Source: Hoeflea sp.
Lineage (GTDB): Bacteria; Pseudomonadota; Alphaproteobacteria; Rhizobiales; Rhizobiaceae
DNA: 35,941 nucleotides
Reading direction: 5' to 3'
Assembly: GCA_002707605.1 (NCBI GenBank)
Contig: PANK01000002.1
Location: 1 to 35,941 of the forward strand
Positions 9,941 through 18,674 of the stretch are shown here, piece by piece. Position 1 is the first letter of the stretch. Every line of letters starts with the position of its first letter. Position numbers and translations under genes: made by a program. The notes below the pieces were generated by a model. That model did not search any database. It saw nothing but the letters and a program-made list of their open reading frames with translations, and was not told the origin of the DNA.

Positions 9941-11152
9941 TTAAATCTTCACGAGCATAGCTGTCAGGTACATGAACCCTACACCTACAGCGAGTCCCGC
10001 CATCACCGGCATCGATCCGAGGCGGGCGCTGTCGCCGCCACTTCTACGCACCAGCAGCGCGCTGACCTCGAAAATGACCTGAAGAATTGCACCAGCGCCG
10101 ATCGCCAACGCCAGCGCCGACCATTGCGGCGCATAGGCAAGGCTGCCGATCCAGATACCCACCACAGCTGGCCCTCCTGCCAGCAGCGCCAGCGCCGCGA
10201 ACGTCCATAGCGGCGGTCGCACCTTCAGGATCGGCGCAGCTATTCCAATGCCTTCCGTGATGTTGTGGAGTGTGAAGCCAATCACAAGGAATGTTCCAAG
10301 TCCTGCGGCGCCTGCCGCGAAGGCAGCACCAATGGCCAGCCCTTCGCCAAGGTTATGGAGGCCTATCCCGAGCGAGATGTAAGTTGCGAGCGCCAATCCC
10401 GTCGGACTACCCTGCCGCCGTGAGACCGCCATCAGGATGAGGAAGCTCGCGGCCGCCGTCAGCACGACCATGGCTTGGCCCTGGAATATCGCAGCCGCTT
10501 GCGATGCGAACTCCAGCGAATCCTCCAGCGTGTCGACTATTAGAAAGCCGAGCAGGCCGACAGTCATGGCGAGCAAGAATTCCATGGTCGACGGACCCGC
10601 GCCACGCAGCGCCGGATAGAACATCACCCCGACCGCGACCGGCAGAATGCCTACGAATGCACCGAGAATTGCCTGCGATACGAGATTCCCCGACGTGACG
10701 GACGGAGTAGCTACCGCCACTGGTATCGCGTGATCAAACGTCGCGCCGGTGTTGGTTACGAAGGTGACACGATGCGCCTCTCCCGTCACCCAGGGGAACG
10801 GCAGACTGACCCATGCGGTCTCGCCTCTGGCGATCGGCCCGGACGGTTCTTGAACGAACTCCCAATAGGCAGCATCAACCTGAATCTGCGCGATTATCAT
10901 CGGCTCGGAGCCACCGGCGCGGACCAGCAGACGCAACCCGTTGAGGTCGAGGATGGTACGTTCGACGGTCAGGGATTCCAACGGCGGCGCGCCATTGTCG
11001 AACCGAGCCAGGGGATTGGTGGCGATCAACCACCAGATTGCGACAGTCAACACTGCGAGTGGCAGGATCACCCAGATCGCGGACAGCCAGCTAGAGCCTT
11101 TCGGCGGGGTCACCGGGACGGCGCTCGGGTCAGTCGTTAAATCCTCGTTCAT
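9941..11152 (-). CDS. ZIP-family metal transporter with N-terminal TM-anchored extracytoplasmic domain
   Basis: Start MNEDLTTDPSAVPV; TM helix SAIWVILPLAVLTVAIWWLI, about 110-aa soluble segment, then ZIP motifs GLHNLGEGLAIGAAFA and FTLHNITEGIGIA. ATGA overlap with the upstream MCO stop. ORF track extends upstream to 11287. Confidence 0.88.
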   Translation of the reverse strand: MNEDLTTDPSAVPVTPPKGSSWLSAIWVILPLAVLTVAIWWLIATNPLARFDNGAPPLESLTVERTILDLNGLRLLVRAGGSEPMIIAQIQVDAAYWEFVQEPSGPIARGETAWVSLPFPWVTGEAHRVTFVTNTGATFDHAIPVAVATPSVTSGNLVSQAILGAFVGILPVAVGVMFYPALRGAGPSTMEFLLAMTVGLLGFLIVDTLEDSLEFASQAAAIFQGQAMVVLTAAASFLILMAVSRRQGSPTGLALATYISLGIGLHNLGEGLAIGAAFAAGAAGLGTFLVIGFTLHNITEGIGIAAPILKVRPPLWTFAALALLAGGPAVVGIWIGSLAYAPQWSALALAIGAGAILQVIFEVSALLVRRSGGDSARLGSMPVMAGLAVGVGFMYLTAMLVKI

Positions 11153-12279
11153 GACACTGCCTCGACGACGTCGAACATCCCCATCCAGCCAAGCTCGGTG
11201 AACTCCGACTGGTGGGCATGGAACATGTAAAGGCCTGGCTCGTGGTCGGCGAATGTAAACTCCAGAATACCCCGCTGCGCCTGGCATTGCATAATGACAT
11301 CGACGGTCTTTAAAGTCGGCGTGAGGGTGGTACCCTGATCATAGTAATCGAAGAAATTGGCGTGCAAATGAAATGAGTTAATGGGGTCGAATTCGGTGAT
11401 GTTCACGAGGTAGACGCGCACCGGACGGTTTTTCTCGATCCGAATCGGCTTCTTGGCGTAGCAATGCGCGATTGTGTTGCAGGCATAGAACTCATTCTCG
11501 CCATCAAAGGTGGTGTCGAAGGCGTTCATCACCATGGCAAGCTCCTGCCAGCGGGCGTTCTCAGGCGTTCCAAGCAGTCGGGACCGTGCCACATCTTCAA
11601 AGTCGGGATGACGTTCGGGGTCCGGGTCGACAACAAACAGTCCGTACATGCCCTTGTGGATGTGCCGCGCGAGCGGCAACGCGTGGCAATGGTACAGATG
11701 GCAACCGAAGGGCTTTGCCTCGAACTCGTATACAAACTCTTCCCCTGGGCCTATCAACCCTGCGCCAGGAATGCCGTCCATGCGCGCGGCATGAATGCCG
11801 TGGAAGTGCATCGTGTGAGGGTGAGAACCATAGTTACGAAAGACGATGCGCAACTGCTCACCCTCGATGGCTCTCAATGCAGGTCCGGGAACCCGACCAT
11901 TGAACGTCCAGGCTGGAAACATGACGCCCGGTGCGATCTCAATCTCCTTGTCTTCTGCCGTGACTTCAAAGGTTCGCAGGCGCCTGCCGTCGGGCAAGGT
12001 CGAAACTTTGCCGGTGTCCCAGTCCGTCAACATGGCGGTAGGATCGAAGCCGTTTCGGACATCGTCGACCTCTCCCGTCGTGATCATCGCGCCATGGGCG
12101 GCGCGATGAGCCGGGACGCCCGCCTTTGCGGCGCTCTGGGCTGTACCCCCGCCATGTCCAGCCGGGTGGGTGGATTGGCCAAAGGCCTCACGGCCACTCA
12201 GAGCCGCGCCTCCTGCGGCAAGCAGGCCGGCGCCGAGGAGTCCTCGACGTCTGAGATCAAACGGCAGCCAGTTTCTCAT
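11149..12279 (-). CDS. Multicopper oxidase, exported (Tat-like signal)
   Basis: RRRGLLGAGLLAAGGAAL signal; copper ligand motifs HPHTMHFHG, HLYHCHALPLARHIHKGMYG, FHLHANFF, MFHAHQSEF. Confidence 0.9.
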   Translation of the reverse strand: MRNWLPFDLRRRGLLGAGLLAAGGAALSGREAFGQSTHPAGHGGGTAQSAAKAGVPAHRAAHGAMITTGEVDDVRNGFDPTAMLTDWDTGKVSTLPDGRRLRTFEVTAEDKEIEIAPGVMFPAWTFNGRVPGPALRAIEGEQLRIVFRNYGSHPHTMHFHGIHAARMDGIPGAGLIGPGEEFVYEFEAKPFGCHLYHCHALPLARHIHKGMYGLFVVDPDPERHPDFEDVARSRLLGTPENARWQELAMVMNAFDTTFDGENEFYACNTIAHCYAKKPIRIEKNRPVRVYLVNITEFDPINSFHLHANFFDYYDQGTTLTPTLKTVDVIMQCQAQRGILEFTFADHEPGLYMFHAHQSEFTELGWMGMFDVVEAVS

Positions 12280-12326
12280 GCGCTTCTCCTTAGCTCCTGC
12301 AATCTAGAAAAGCACATCATTTGTAT

Positions 12327-12342
12327 TATAGCAATTGCTATA
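12327..12342. promoter_or_regulatory. Candidate MntR operator 1 overlapping the predicted MCO-ZIP promoter
   Basis: 16-bp perfect palindrome TATAGCAATTGCTATA containing ATAGC-N4-GCTAT; overlaps a perfect minus-strand -10 TATAAT (12325-12330). Confidence 0.7.
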
Positions 12343-12377
12343 TATGGCATTTTCCCTTTTCCGATCAGTCGTCTCGC

Positions 12378-12406
12378 TTGGAATAAGCTATAGCTGCAGC
12401 TAAGAT
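12378..12406 (+). promoter_or_regulatory. Predicted mntR promoter with candidate MntR operator 2
   Basis: TTGGAA (12378-12383)-N17-TAAGAT (12401-12406); perfect palindrome TAGCTGCAGCTA (12391-12402) in the spacer, matching ATAGC-N4-GCTAa. Confidence 0.6.
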
Positions 12407-12447
12407 GTTTACTCACACGGTGAGAGTACGATACGGGAGCAACCTAG

Positions 12448-12891
12448 ATGGACGATCCGGCAACAGGTGAAAATGTGGGATTGGTGGACGCTGGCACGCA
12501 CGTCGAAAGCTTCCGTCAGACTCGCAGCAATCGGCGAACGGAACTCATTGAGGACTATGTAGAGTTGATCGCCGACCTGATTGATCATGACGGCGAAGCC
12601 CGCCAGGTCGACATTGCTCAAAGGCTCGGTGTCGCGCAGCCGACGGTAGCCAAGATGCTCAAGCGTCTGGTCGCCGAAGGATTGATCCAGCAACGGCGCT
12701 ATCGTGGGGTGTTCTTGACCGATGAGGGAAAGGAACTTGCACGCGTCAGTCGTGAGCGGCACCAGATCGTGGAATCCTTCTTGTGCGCCCTTGGCGTCAG
12801 CCTTGAAACCGCGCGCATTGACGCCGAGGGGATTGAGCACCATGTCAGCGCCGAGACGCTTGAAGCGTTCCGCGCGTTTCTTAAGAGGTAA
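12448..12891 (+). CDS. mntR: Manganese-responsive DtxR-family regulator MntR
   Basis: [66 protein letters not shown]...[14 protein letters not shown]...[10 protein letters not shown], closely MntR-like. Confidence 0.92.
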   Translation: MDDPATGENVGLVDAGTHVESFRQTRSNRRTELIEDYVELIADLIDHDGEARQVDIAQRLGVAQPTVAKMLKRLVAEGLIQQRRYRGVFLTDEGKELARVSRERHQIVESFLCALGVSLETARIDAEGIEHHVSAETLEAFRAFLKR

Positions 12892-13066
12892 AATGAGAGG
12901 GCCATGGCCGATATGCTCGCACATCGTACCTCCGTCACCTGATCTCCACTCAAGTTATCATGCGGGTCGAGAAAAAGTTTGCCACAATGGCACTGGCGGT
13001 TGCTCGCCCCGCATTGGCCCCTCGAGATTTCGACCATGCCTATCGATCCATTTTCCTGCCCCAGCG

Positions 13067-13251
13067 CTATCGGCAGCCCGAAAACCCGCCCGGATCTTCG
13101 TCACTGTTGCCCTCCAGGCGTTCGCAGACCAGCAATCTGAGATCCCGGAACAGTTCGGCGTTGGAGTAGTCGATCGACTGACTCTGGCAAACCAGACAGC
13201 GGAATTCGAGCGACCGCGCCCTCGCTTCCAGCGCTGGCGCTACGCTCTCAC
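13067..13251 (-). pseudogene. ccmH: ccmH remnant, truncated at both ends
   Basis: [39 protein letters not shown] keeps the CcmH LRCLVCQ motif; lacks signal peptide and C-terminus. Confidence 0.75.
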
Positions 13252-15242
13252 GCCGCGGCCTCAGCGGGCTTCCTGGCTGGCTTGTTGGAGCGGACCCGGT
13301 TGGGTGCGCCAATCCGCAATCGACGGTCGGACAGCGACAGCACGCCGCCGATCATCATCAGCACGGTGCCGTACCAAATGAAGGTGATCCATGACTTCCA
13401 CCAGACCCGAACCACAAGGCCGCCATTGGACTCAGGATCACCGAGCGCGATGTAGAGCTGGCTCGCGCCGAAGGTCAGGATGCCGGCCTCGGTTGTCGGC
13501 ATGCCGCGCGCCTGGTAAAAGCGCTTGGCCGATGCGATCGTCGCCACTTCGACGCCGCCGCGCGACACTGTGAATTCGCCGGACTGGGCCTCGTAGTTGG
13601 GGCCGTCATACTGGCGAATGCCATCGAAGTGCAGCTCGTATCCGCCTGCCGTGACAGTGTCACCGGGCTTCATGGCGACCACGGTTTCAGTCGAGAAAAC
13701 GCTCGCCATGACAACGCCTATGACCGTCACGCCCAGACCCATGTGCCCGAAGGCCGAGTCAAAAGCCGAGCGCGGAAGGCCGGACAGGCGGCTCCAGGCA
13801 ACGCTTGGACTGACCCGGCCGATGCCGGCTCGCAAGGCCAGATCCGTGAGCGCGCCGAAAATGAGGAACATTCCGAGCGCAATGCCGAGACCGGCCAGCA
13901 CCGGAGCGCCGGTTTGCAGGAACACCACGCCAAGACCGACCAGCAGCGATATCCCGATAGCGAAATACAGCCTGTGCGCGGCGCCGGCCAGGTCGCCGCG
14001 TTTCCAGGCGAGCAGCGGGCCGAACGGCACGGCCAGCAGCAGCGGTAACATCAGCGGGCCGAAAGTCAGGTTGAAGAAGGGAGGACCGACCGAAATCTTG
14101 GTGCCGGTGACGGCTTCCAGCAGCAGCGGATAGAGTGTGCCGATCAGCACCGTGGCGGCCGCCGTGGTCAGGAAAAGGTTGTTGAGAACCAGCGAGCCCT
14201 CGCGCGAGATCGGCGCAAACATACCGCCGGCCTTCAGGGTGCCTGCGCGCAGGCCGAACAGCGCCAGCGCGCCACCGATGAAGACCACCAGGATACCGAG
14301 AATGAAAGCGCCGCGCGCCGGGTCGGCAGCAAAGGCATGCACTGATGTCAGGATGCCGGAGCGCACCAGGAACGTGCCGAGCAGCGAAAACGAAAACGTC
14401 AGGATGGCAAGCAGCACCGTCCAGATCTTCAAAGCCTCGCGCTTTTCCATTACCAGCGCAGAATGCAGCAGCGCGGTGCCGCCCAGCCAGGGCATGAACG
14501 ACGCGTTCTCGACCGGATCCCAGAACCACCAGCCGCCCCAGCCGAGCTCGTAATAGGCCCAGTAGCTGCCCATCGAGATGCCTGCGGTGAGGAAGATCCA
14601 GGCGGTCAGCGTCCAGGGCCGCACCCAGCGCGCCCAGGCTGCGTCGATCCGGCCCTCGATCAGTGCGGCGATGGCAAAGGCAAACGAGATCGAGAAGCCG
14701 ACATAGCCGAGATAGAGCAATGGTGGATGGATCGCGAGACCGATGTCCTGCAGGATCGGATTGAGGTCGTTGCCTTCCGCCGGCGCGGGATCGAGCCTGA
14801 GGAACGGGTTGGAAGTCAACAGAACATAAAGCAGGAACGCAACCGTGATCCAGGCCTGAACCGAAAGCACATTTGCCTTCAGCGTGTCGGGCAGATTGCG
14901 GCCGAACAAGGCGACGAGCGCCGAAAACAGCGTCAGGATCAGCACCCACAGCAGTATCGAGCCTTCATGATTGCCCCAGACGCCTGTGATCTTGAAAAGC
15001 AGCGGCTTGAGCGAATGCGAGTTCTCGACCACATTCTGGACCGAAAAATCGGAGGTCACATAGGCGTAGGTCAGCGCGGAAAACGAGATCGCCACCAGCG
15101 TTACCGAGACCAGGGCCGCCACCGGACCGATCGCCATCAGCCCGGCGTCGCGGCGGCGGGCGCCGATCAGCGGCGCAAATGACTGGACAATCGACGTGGC
15201 CAGAGCAAGGACAAGAGCGAAATGGCCGATTTCTGTGATCAT
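13248..15242 (-). CDS. ccmF: Cytochrome c maturation heme lyase subunit CcmF, apparently full length
   Basis: 664 aa; [55 protein letters not shown]-type motif, conserved [12 protein letters not shown]. Confidence 0.93.
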   Translation of the reverse strand: MITEIGHFALVLALATSIVQSFAPLIGARRRDAGLMAIGPVAALVSVTLVAISFSALTYAYVTSDFSVQNVVENSHSLKPLLFKITGVWGNHEGSILLWVLILTLFSALVALFGRNLPDTLKANVLSVQAWITVAFLLYVLLTSNPFLRLDPAPAEGNDLNPILQDIGLAIHPPLLYLGYVGFSISFAFAIAALIEGRIDAAWARWVRPWTLTAWIFLTAGISMGSYWAYYELGWGGWWFWDPVENASFMPWLGGTALLHSALVMEKREALKIWTVLLAILTFSFSLLGTFLVRSGILTSVHAFAADPARGAFILGILVVFIGGALALFGLRAGTLKAGGMFAPISREGSLVLNNLFLTTAAATVLIGTLYPLLLEAVTGTKISVGPPFFNLTFGPLMLPLLLAVPFGPLLAWKRGDLAGAAHRLYFAIGISLLVGLGVVFLQTGAPVLAGLGIALGMFLIFGALTDLALRAGIGRVSPSVAWSRLSGLPRSAFDSAFGHMGLGVTVIGVVMASVFSTETVVAMKPGDTVTAGGYELHFDGIRQYDGPNYEAQSGEFTVSRGGVEVATIASAKRFYQARGMPTTEAGILTFGASQLYIALGDPESNGGLVVRVWWKSWITFIWYGTVLMMIGGVLSLSDRRLRIGAPNRVRSNKPARKPAEAAA

Positions 15243-15287
15243 GGCGTCCTCACCTCCCTAAGCTTCAGGCCTGACTTTCAGGCCTTT

Positions 15288-15640
15288 GACCGCGAACGCG
15301 GCCTATTGCGTTTGAACACCGACGCCCGGCGTGGGATCCACATCCTGCCAGACGCCCTGGGCCTTGAGCGTATCAGCGACTTCCTTCGGCATGTAATTCT
15401 CATCATGCTTGGCCAGAACCGAATCGGCAAGAGAGAAGCCCTCATCCGGGGAAACACGCCCTCGGTCACCACGCCCTGCCCTTCGCGAAACAGGTCAGGC
15501 AGAATGCCGACATAGCGCACCTTGGCCGATGCACTGGTGTCAGTGACCTGGTAGGAGACGGCGGGATTCTCGCCGCGCTCGACAGATTCCTCTTTCACCA
15601 GACCACCGAGCTGCACGCTGGCGCCCGGAGCCATAACAAC
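15288..15640 (-). pseudogene. ccmE: ccmE remnant, N-truncated and frameshifted
   Basis: [57 protein letters not shown] in one frame, continuing after about 15450 as [47 protein letters not shown] in another. Confidence 0.85.
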
Positions 15641-15820
15641 TGCGATTACCCTGGGTAACATGTGGCTTCAATATCCGAGGATTGTTTGTTTTCCAACAGC
15701 AATCGGCGCTGAAGGGGATGCATCTTGGATAGTGGCATTTGGCTGCACTTAACATTGCCGACGGCACGTCATTGAGGCAACTGCCGTTATAGGGGCGTCG
15801 TTTCGACGCAGACACAGAGA

Positions 15821-16081
15821 GTGATTTGCTTCGGAGGCAGAACGGTAGCTAATACCCGGACACTCGACTTACGGAGCCTGAAATTGCGACTTACAGAGCC
15901 TGATTTGTCCGACGCCGAAATGCGTCGGCTCATACGAACCCGAAAGCGCCGGAATGTGATCACGATGGGTGCGCTGCTACTCTTCGTTACAGGGATGTTC
16001 GTGGCAAGTTTTTCCCACATGCAATCAGAAGTACGGCCCGGCGGCGCTTCCGCATCCCAAGTGCCCGCGATCACCAATTAG
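15821..16081 (+). CDS. Small single-TM protein, unknown function
   Basis: 86-aa ORF with one TM (VITMGALLLFVTGMFVASF) after a basic segment. Confidence 0.4.
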   Translation: MICFGGRTVANTRTLDLRSLKLRLTEPDLSDAEMRRLIRTRKRRNVITMGALLLFVTGMFVASFSHMQSEVRPGGASASQVPAITN

Positions 16082-16148
16082 TGAGTGGCTCTCGCCCAAC
16101 CGTCCGACCATACTTGCGTATCGATCAGAAACGGTTGCGAGAATTGCA

Positions 16149-16340
16149 ATGTCGGTCATAAGGTGCTCCTGGCTTTTCGTTCTTTCAGGGTCAACAACCT
16201 TTCTTGGGCTTTCGACCGTATTCGGACTCTATTGCCTGATTGGTGGCCATAACTTCACCGAGATGCTTTATGGCGATTTTGCCACCTACCTGCTTTCGGC
16301 GGTAGCAGGCGTTCAGTTTACTTTGCTGGAGGCCGAATAG
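16149..16340 (+). CDS. Small two-TM membrane protein, unknown
   Basis: MSVIRCSWLFVLSGSTTFLGLSTVFGLYCLIGGHNFTEMLYGDFATYLLSAVAGVQFTLLEAE, within ORF 15969-16340. Confidence 0.35.
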   Translation: MSVIRCSWLFVLSGSTTFLGLSTVFGLYCLIGGHNFTEMLYGDFATYLLSAVAGVQFTLLEAE

Positions 16341-16363
16341 AGCTGCAAACCGACATTTCCGGT

Positions 16364-16954
16364 TTACCGGGCAGTTAGGCTAACCCAGCGGTTTGGATCT
16401 TCCTGCGCTTGGCGTTTGAGATAATAGATTTCCGTGTCCTTCCACAGCAGAATTCGTTTCTCGACATTGTCGAGCACGAAATCTCCAAGATCGGTGACGA
16501 CGGTTAGAACAGCATGACCCCCACCGTCGGCGTCCCTACCAACTGTCATCAGCAAGGCCCCGAGCGGGAAGCCCATTTCGTTGAGCATCTTGCGCTTCAT
16601 CAGGGCGTAATCCTCGCAGTCCCCCACCACATCTGGGTACTCCCACATCTCTTCGACACCGAAAATTTCGCGGTCAGTTAGGGGCATTACCTGCGTGTTG
16701 ACTTTATTGTTCGTCTCCAACATCAGCTTCCAACGTTCACGTGAAAGCTCGACCATGGAACTTTCGGCCGGACGCTCGCAACGATCCTGATACCTTTGGC
16801 AGTACTCGAAGTAGCCGATCGGAATAGTCGTTCGGCCAAAAGTTCGCATGTTCCACCCAGATTCGGGTTGAGTTGGATTGAGATGAAGGGCATTGGCGTT
16901 TGCATAAGCGCACGACATCACGAGCGCCATTGCGCCCAGCAAAATTCTTTTCAT
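16364..16954 (-). CDS. Bacterial transglutaminase-like cysteine proteinase (BTLCP), exported
   Basis: VVGDCEDYALMKRKMLNEMGFP, GGHAVLTVVTDLGDFVLDN: Cys-His-Asp core of the family. Confidence 0.88.
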   Translation of the reverse strand: MKRILLGAMALVMSCAYANANALHLNPTQPESGWNMRTFGRTTIPIGYFEYCQRYQDRCERPAESSMVELSRERWKLMLETNNKVNTQVMPLTDREIFGVEEMWEYPDVVGDCEDYALMKRKMLNEMGFPLGALLMTVGRDADGGGHAVLTVVTDLGDFVLDNVEKRILLWKDTEIYYLKRQAQEDPNRWVSLTAR

Positions 16955-17099
16955 ATTGACACTCTCCCCTGAGCATTTCTTGCAGGGAGGAGCCTACATG
17001 CCGTGTCTCAAAATGAAGCAAAATCAGGCATTTGCATTCGAATCAAACAATCTTCAAATGCCGATTGTCGCGTCAACATTCAGTTAAACAATGAATGGG

Positions 17100-17645
17100 T
17101 CATTCGACACCGGGTCGATCGCTCCCGCCATGATGGTGGTCGGTGATCTGGTCACCGGATGCCAGCACCTCCACCTTGACAGCAATGCGCCTTCCGCCAT
17201 CGAAATTCAGCACAAGGTCTGTTATGTCGCCAGGCTCAATGTCTCTGTTCGGTTCGCCCAAGAGCAGATGGACGCCGTCCGGCTTCATCAGCAGTTCGGC
17301 CTGACTGGGGATAGATACGAAGCCCTTCAATGGACCTGAACTCGCTTCAACTTGTCCAATTTCACCTTGACCAATAGATATCTTGCCGAAAATCTCGCTT
17401 TCGATGACCTTGAGGTCCGCTTGTTGCCGGGTTCCGTTCCAGATCGTGAGATATGCGCTAATTGACCGGCCGCCGGGCGTTGGTGGCAGCATCTCTGCAT
17501 GCTCGACAACCAGGTCTGCAGGGGTGTCCTGATGTATGGGTTGGCCCATACTCTCGTTCGACGTGAACGCGGAAGCCAGTAGGCAAACCGCAGCGTTAAA
17601 GACAATTGGCTTCATTGGTGTTCGAAACCCTTCCGGCGTTACCAT
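17100..17645 (-). CDS. PCu(A)C-like periplasmic copper chaperone, divergent, with His-rich C-terminus
   Basis: SISAYLTIWN...SGPLKGFVSIPSQAELLMKPDGVHLLLGE...EPGD fold pattern; ends DHHHGGSDRPGVE. Confidence 0.75.
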   Translation of the reverse strand: MVTPEGFRTPMKPIVFNAAVCLLASAFTSNESMGQPIHQDTPADLVVEHAEMLPPTPGGRSISAYLTIWNGTRQQADLKVIESEIFGKISIGQGEIGQVEASSGPLKGFVSIPSQAELLMKPDGVHLLLGEPNRDIEPGDITDLVLNFDGGRRIAVKVEVLASGDQITDHHHGGSDRPGVE

Positions 17646-17838
17646 TCGTATCCAAAATTACCACAGACGACGAACTTGGCCCTTGTTGCTGGTAATTCGA
17701 GAATGTGGCTACATCATTGCTGTTAAAGTGTATGATTGCCACGGCAAAGCCAGGACTTTCCCAATGTGGTTTCGGGCGGAGCAGTCGCGCTCCAGCGTAT
17801 ATCTGGCCTCATGTTGCAGGCGTTCAGACCACGGGCCG

Positions 17839-18494
17839 TCATGGCAATTTTGCAGGTCGGGGCCGTATCGGCGGATCGCGCCCAAAGACACTTTGTTGAG
17901 TGTTTCCATATGATTTTCCCGTCTGATTGCTATTCGCTTTCCATGACACCTTGTAGCCGAGGCTTTCGATACGCGTCTTGATCAGGGACAGGTCGACCTC
18001 CGCTCCTTGGCTGACAGTCGCAGTTCCCGCAGTTGCGGATCCAGCGATTTCTTCTATCCCCTCAATCCGCCTTACCGCTGTGTCAATCTTCTGCGCGCAA
18101 CTCGCGCAATCCATGCCTTCGACGCGATATCGGCTTTGCAAAAGCTGTGGGGCGGGGCCATGATCGGAGTGGTCGTGTCCCGTGTGATCCTGTTCGGAAT
18201 GATTGTGAGCGGTATGGTCCTGAGCACAGCCATGACCTCTGTCCGGTCGACCCTGCCGTCGAGGACTTTACGATGGCAGGAGCTACCTTGTAGCCTATGC
18301 TTTCGATGCGTTCCGACAAGCTTGCCAAATCGGCAACAAAGCCGGTGTGTAACCGTCATTGTTCCGGCGGTCACGGAAACGGAAACGTCCTTGACGCCTT
18401 CGACGCGCCTGGCAGCCGAATCAATCTTTTTGGCACAACTGGCGCTGTCCATCCCGTCGACCCGGAAACAGCTTTGCGAAGTAGACGTGCTCAT
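17839..18494 (-). pseudogene. Frameshifted N-terminus of a heavy-metal P-type ATPase (HMA-His-rich linker-HMA)
   Basis: FRVDGMDSASCAKKIDSAARRVEGV..., (frame change) SERIESIGYKVAP, (frame change) AQDHTAHNHSEQDHTGHDHSDHGPAPQ, YRVEGMDCASCAQKIDTAVRRIEGIEE...; no ATPase core follows. Confidence 0.8.
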
Positions 18495-18674
18495 AAATGG
18501 TGCCTCTCGCCCAAATCAAGGCACCATGTTAATTCCTTTAGCGGCTAGAGAGGCAAGCCGTTTCTATGAATTTCCATGGCTTTCCGACGAGCGACGAGAT
18601 GGTCGTTTGGGTTAACCCTTCATCAAGGTTAATGCTATATTTCCACTCGTAAAGAACTTGGTTGGAGGGAGAAA

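Noticed and set aside
13759-14949. 396-aa minus-strand ORF inside ccmF
   Set aside because: Shifted frame of ccmF with Arg/Gly-rich composition; the ccmF frame has clear conserved motifs.
14463-15182. 239-aa plus-strand ORF opposite ccmF
   Set aside because: Antisense shadow ORF rich in Gln/Arg/Asp without family motifs.
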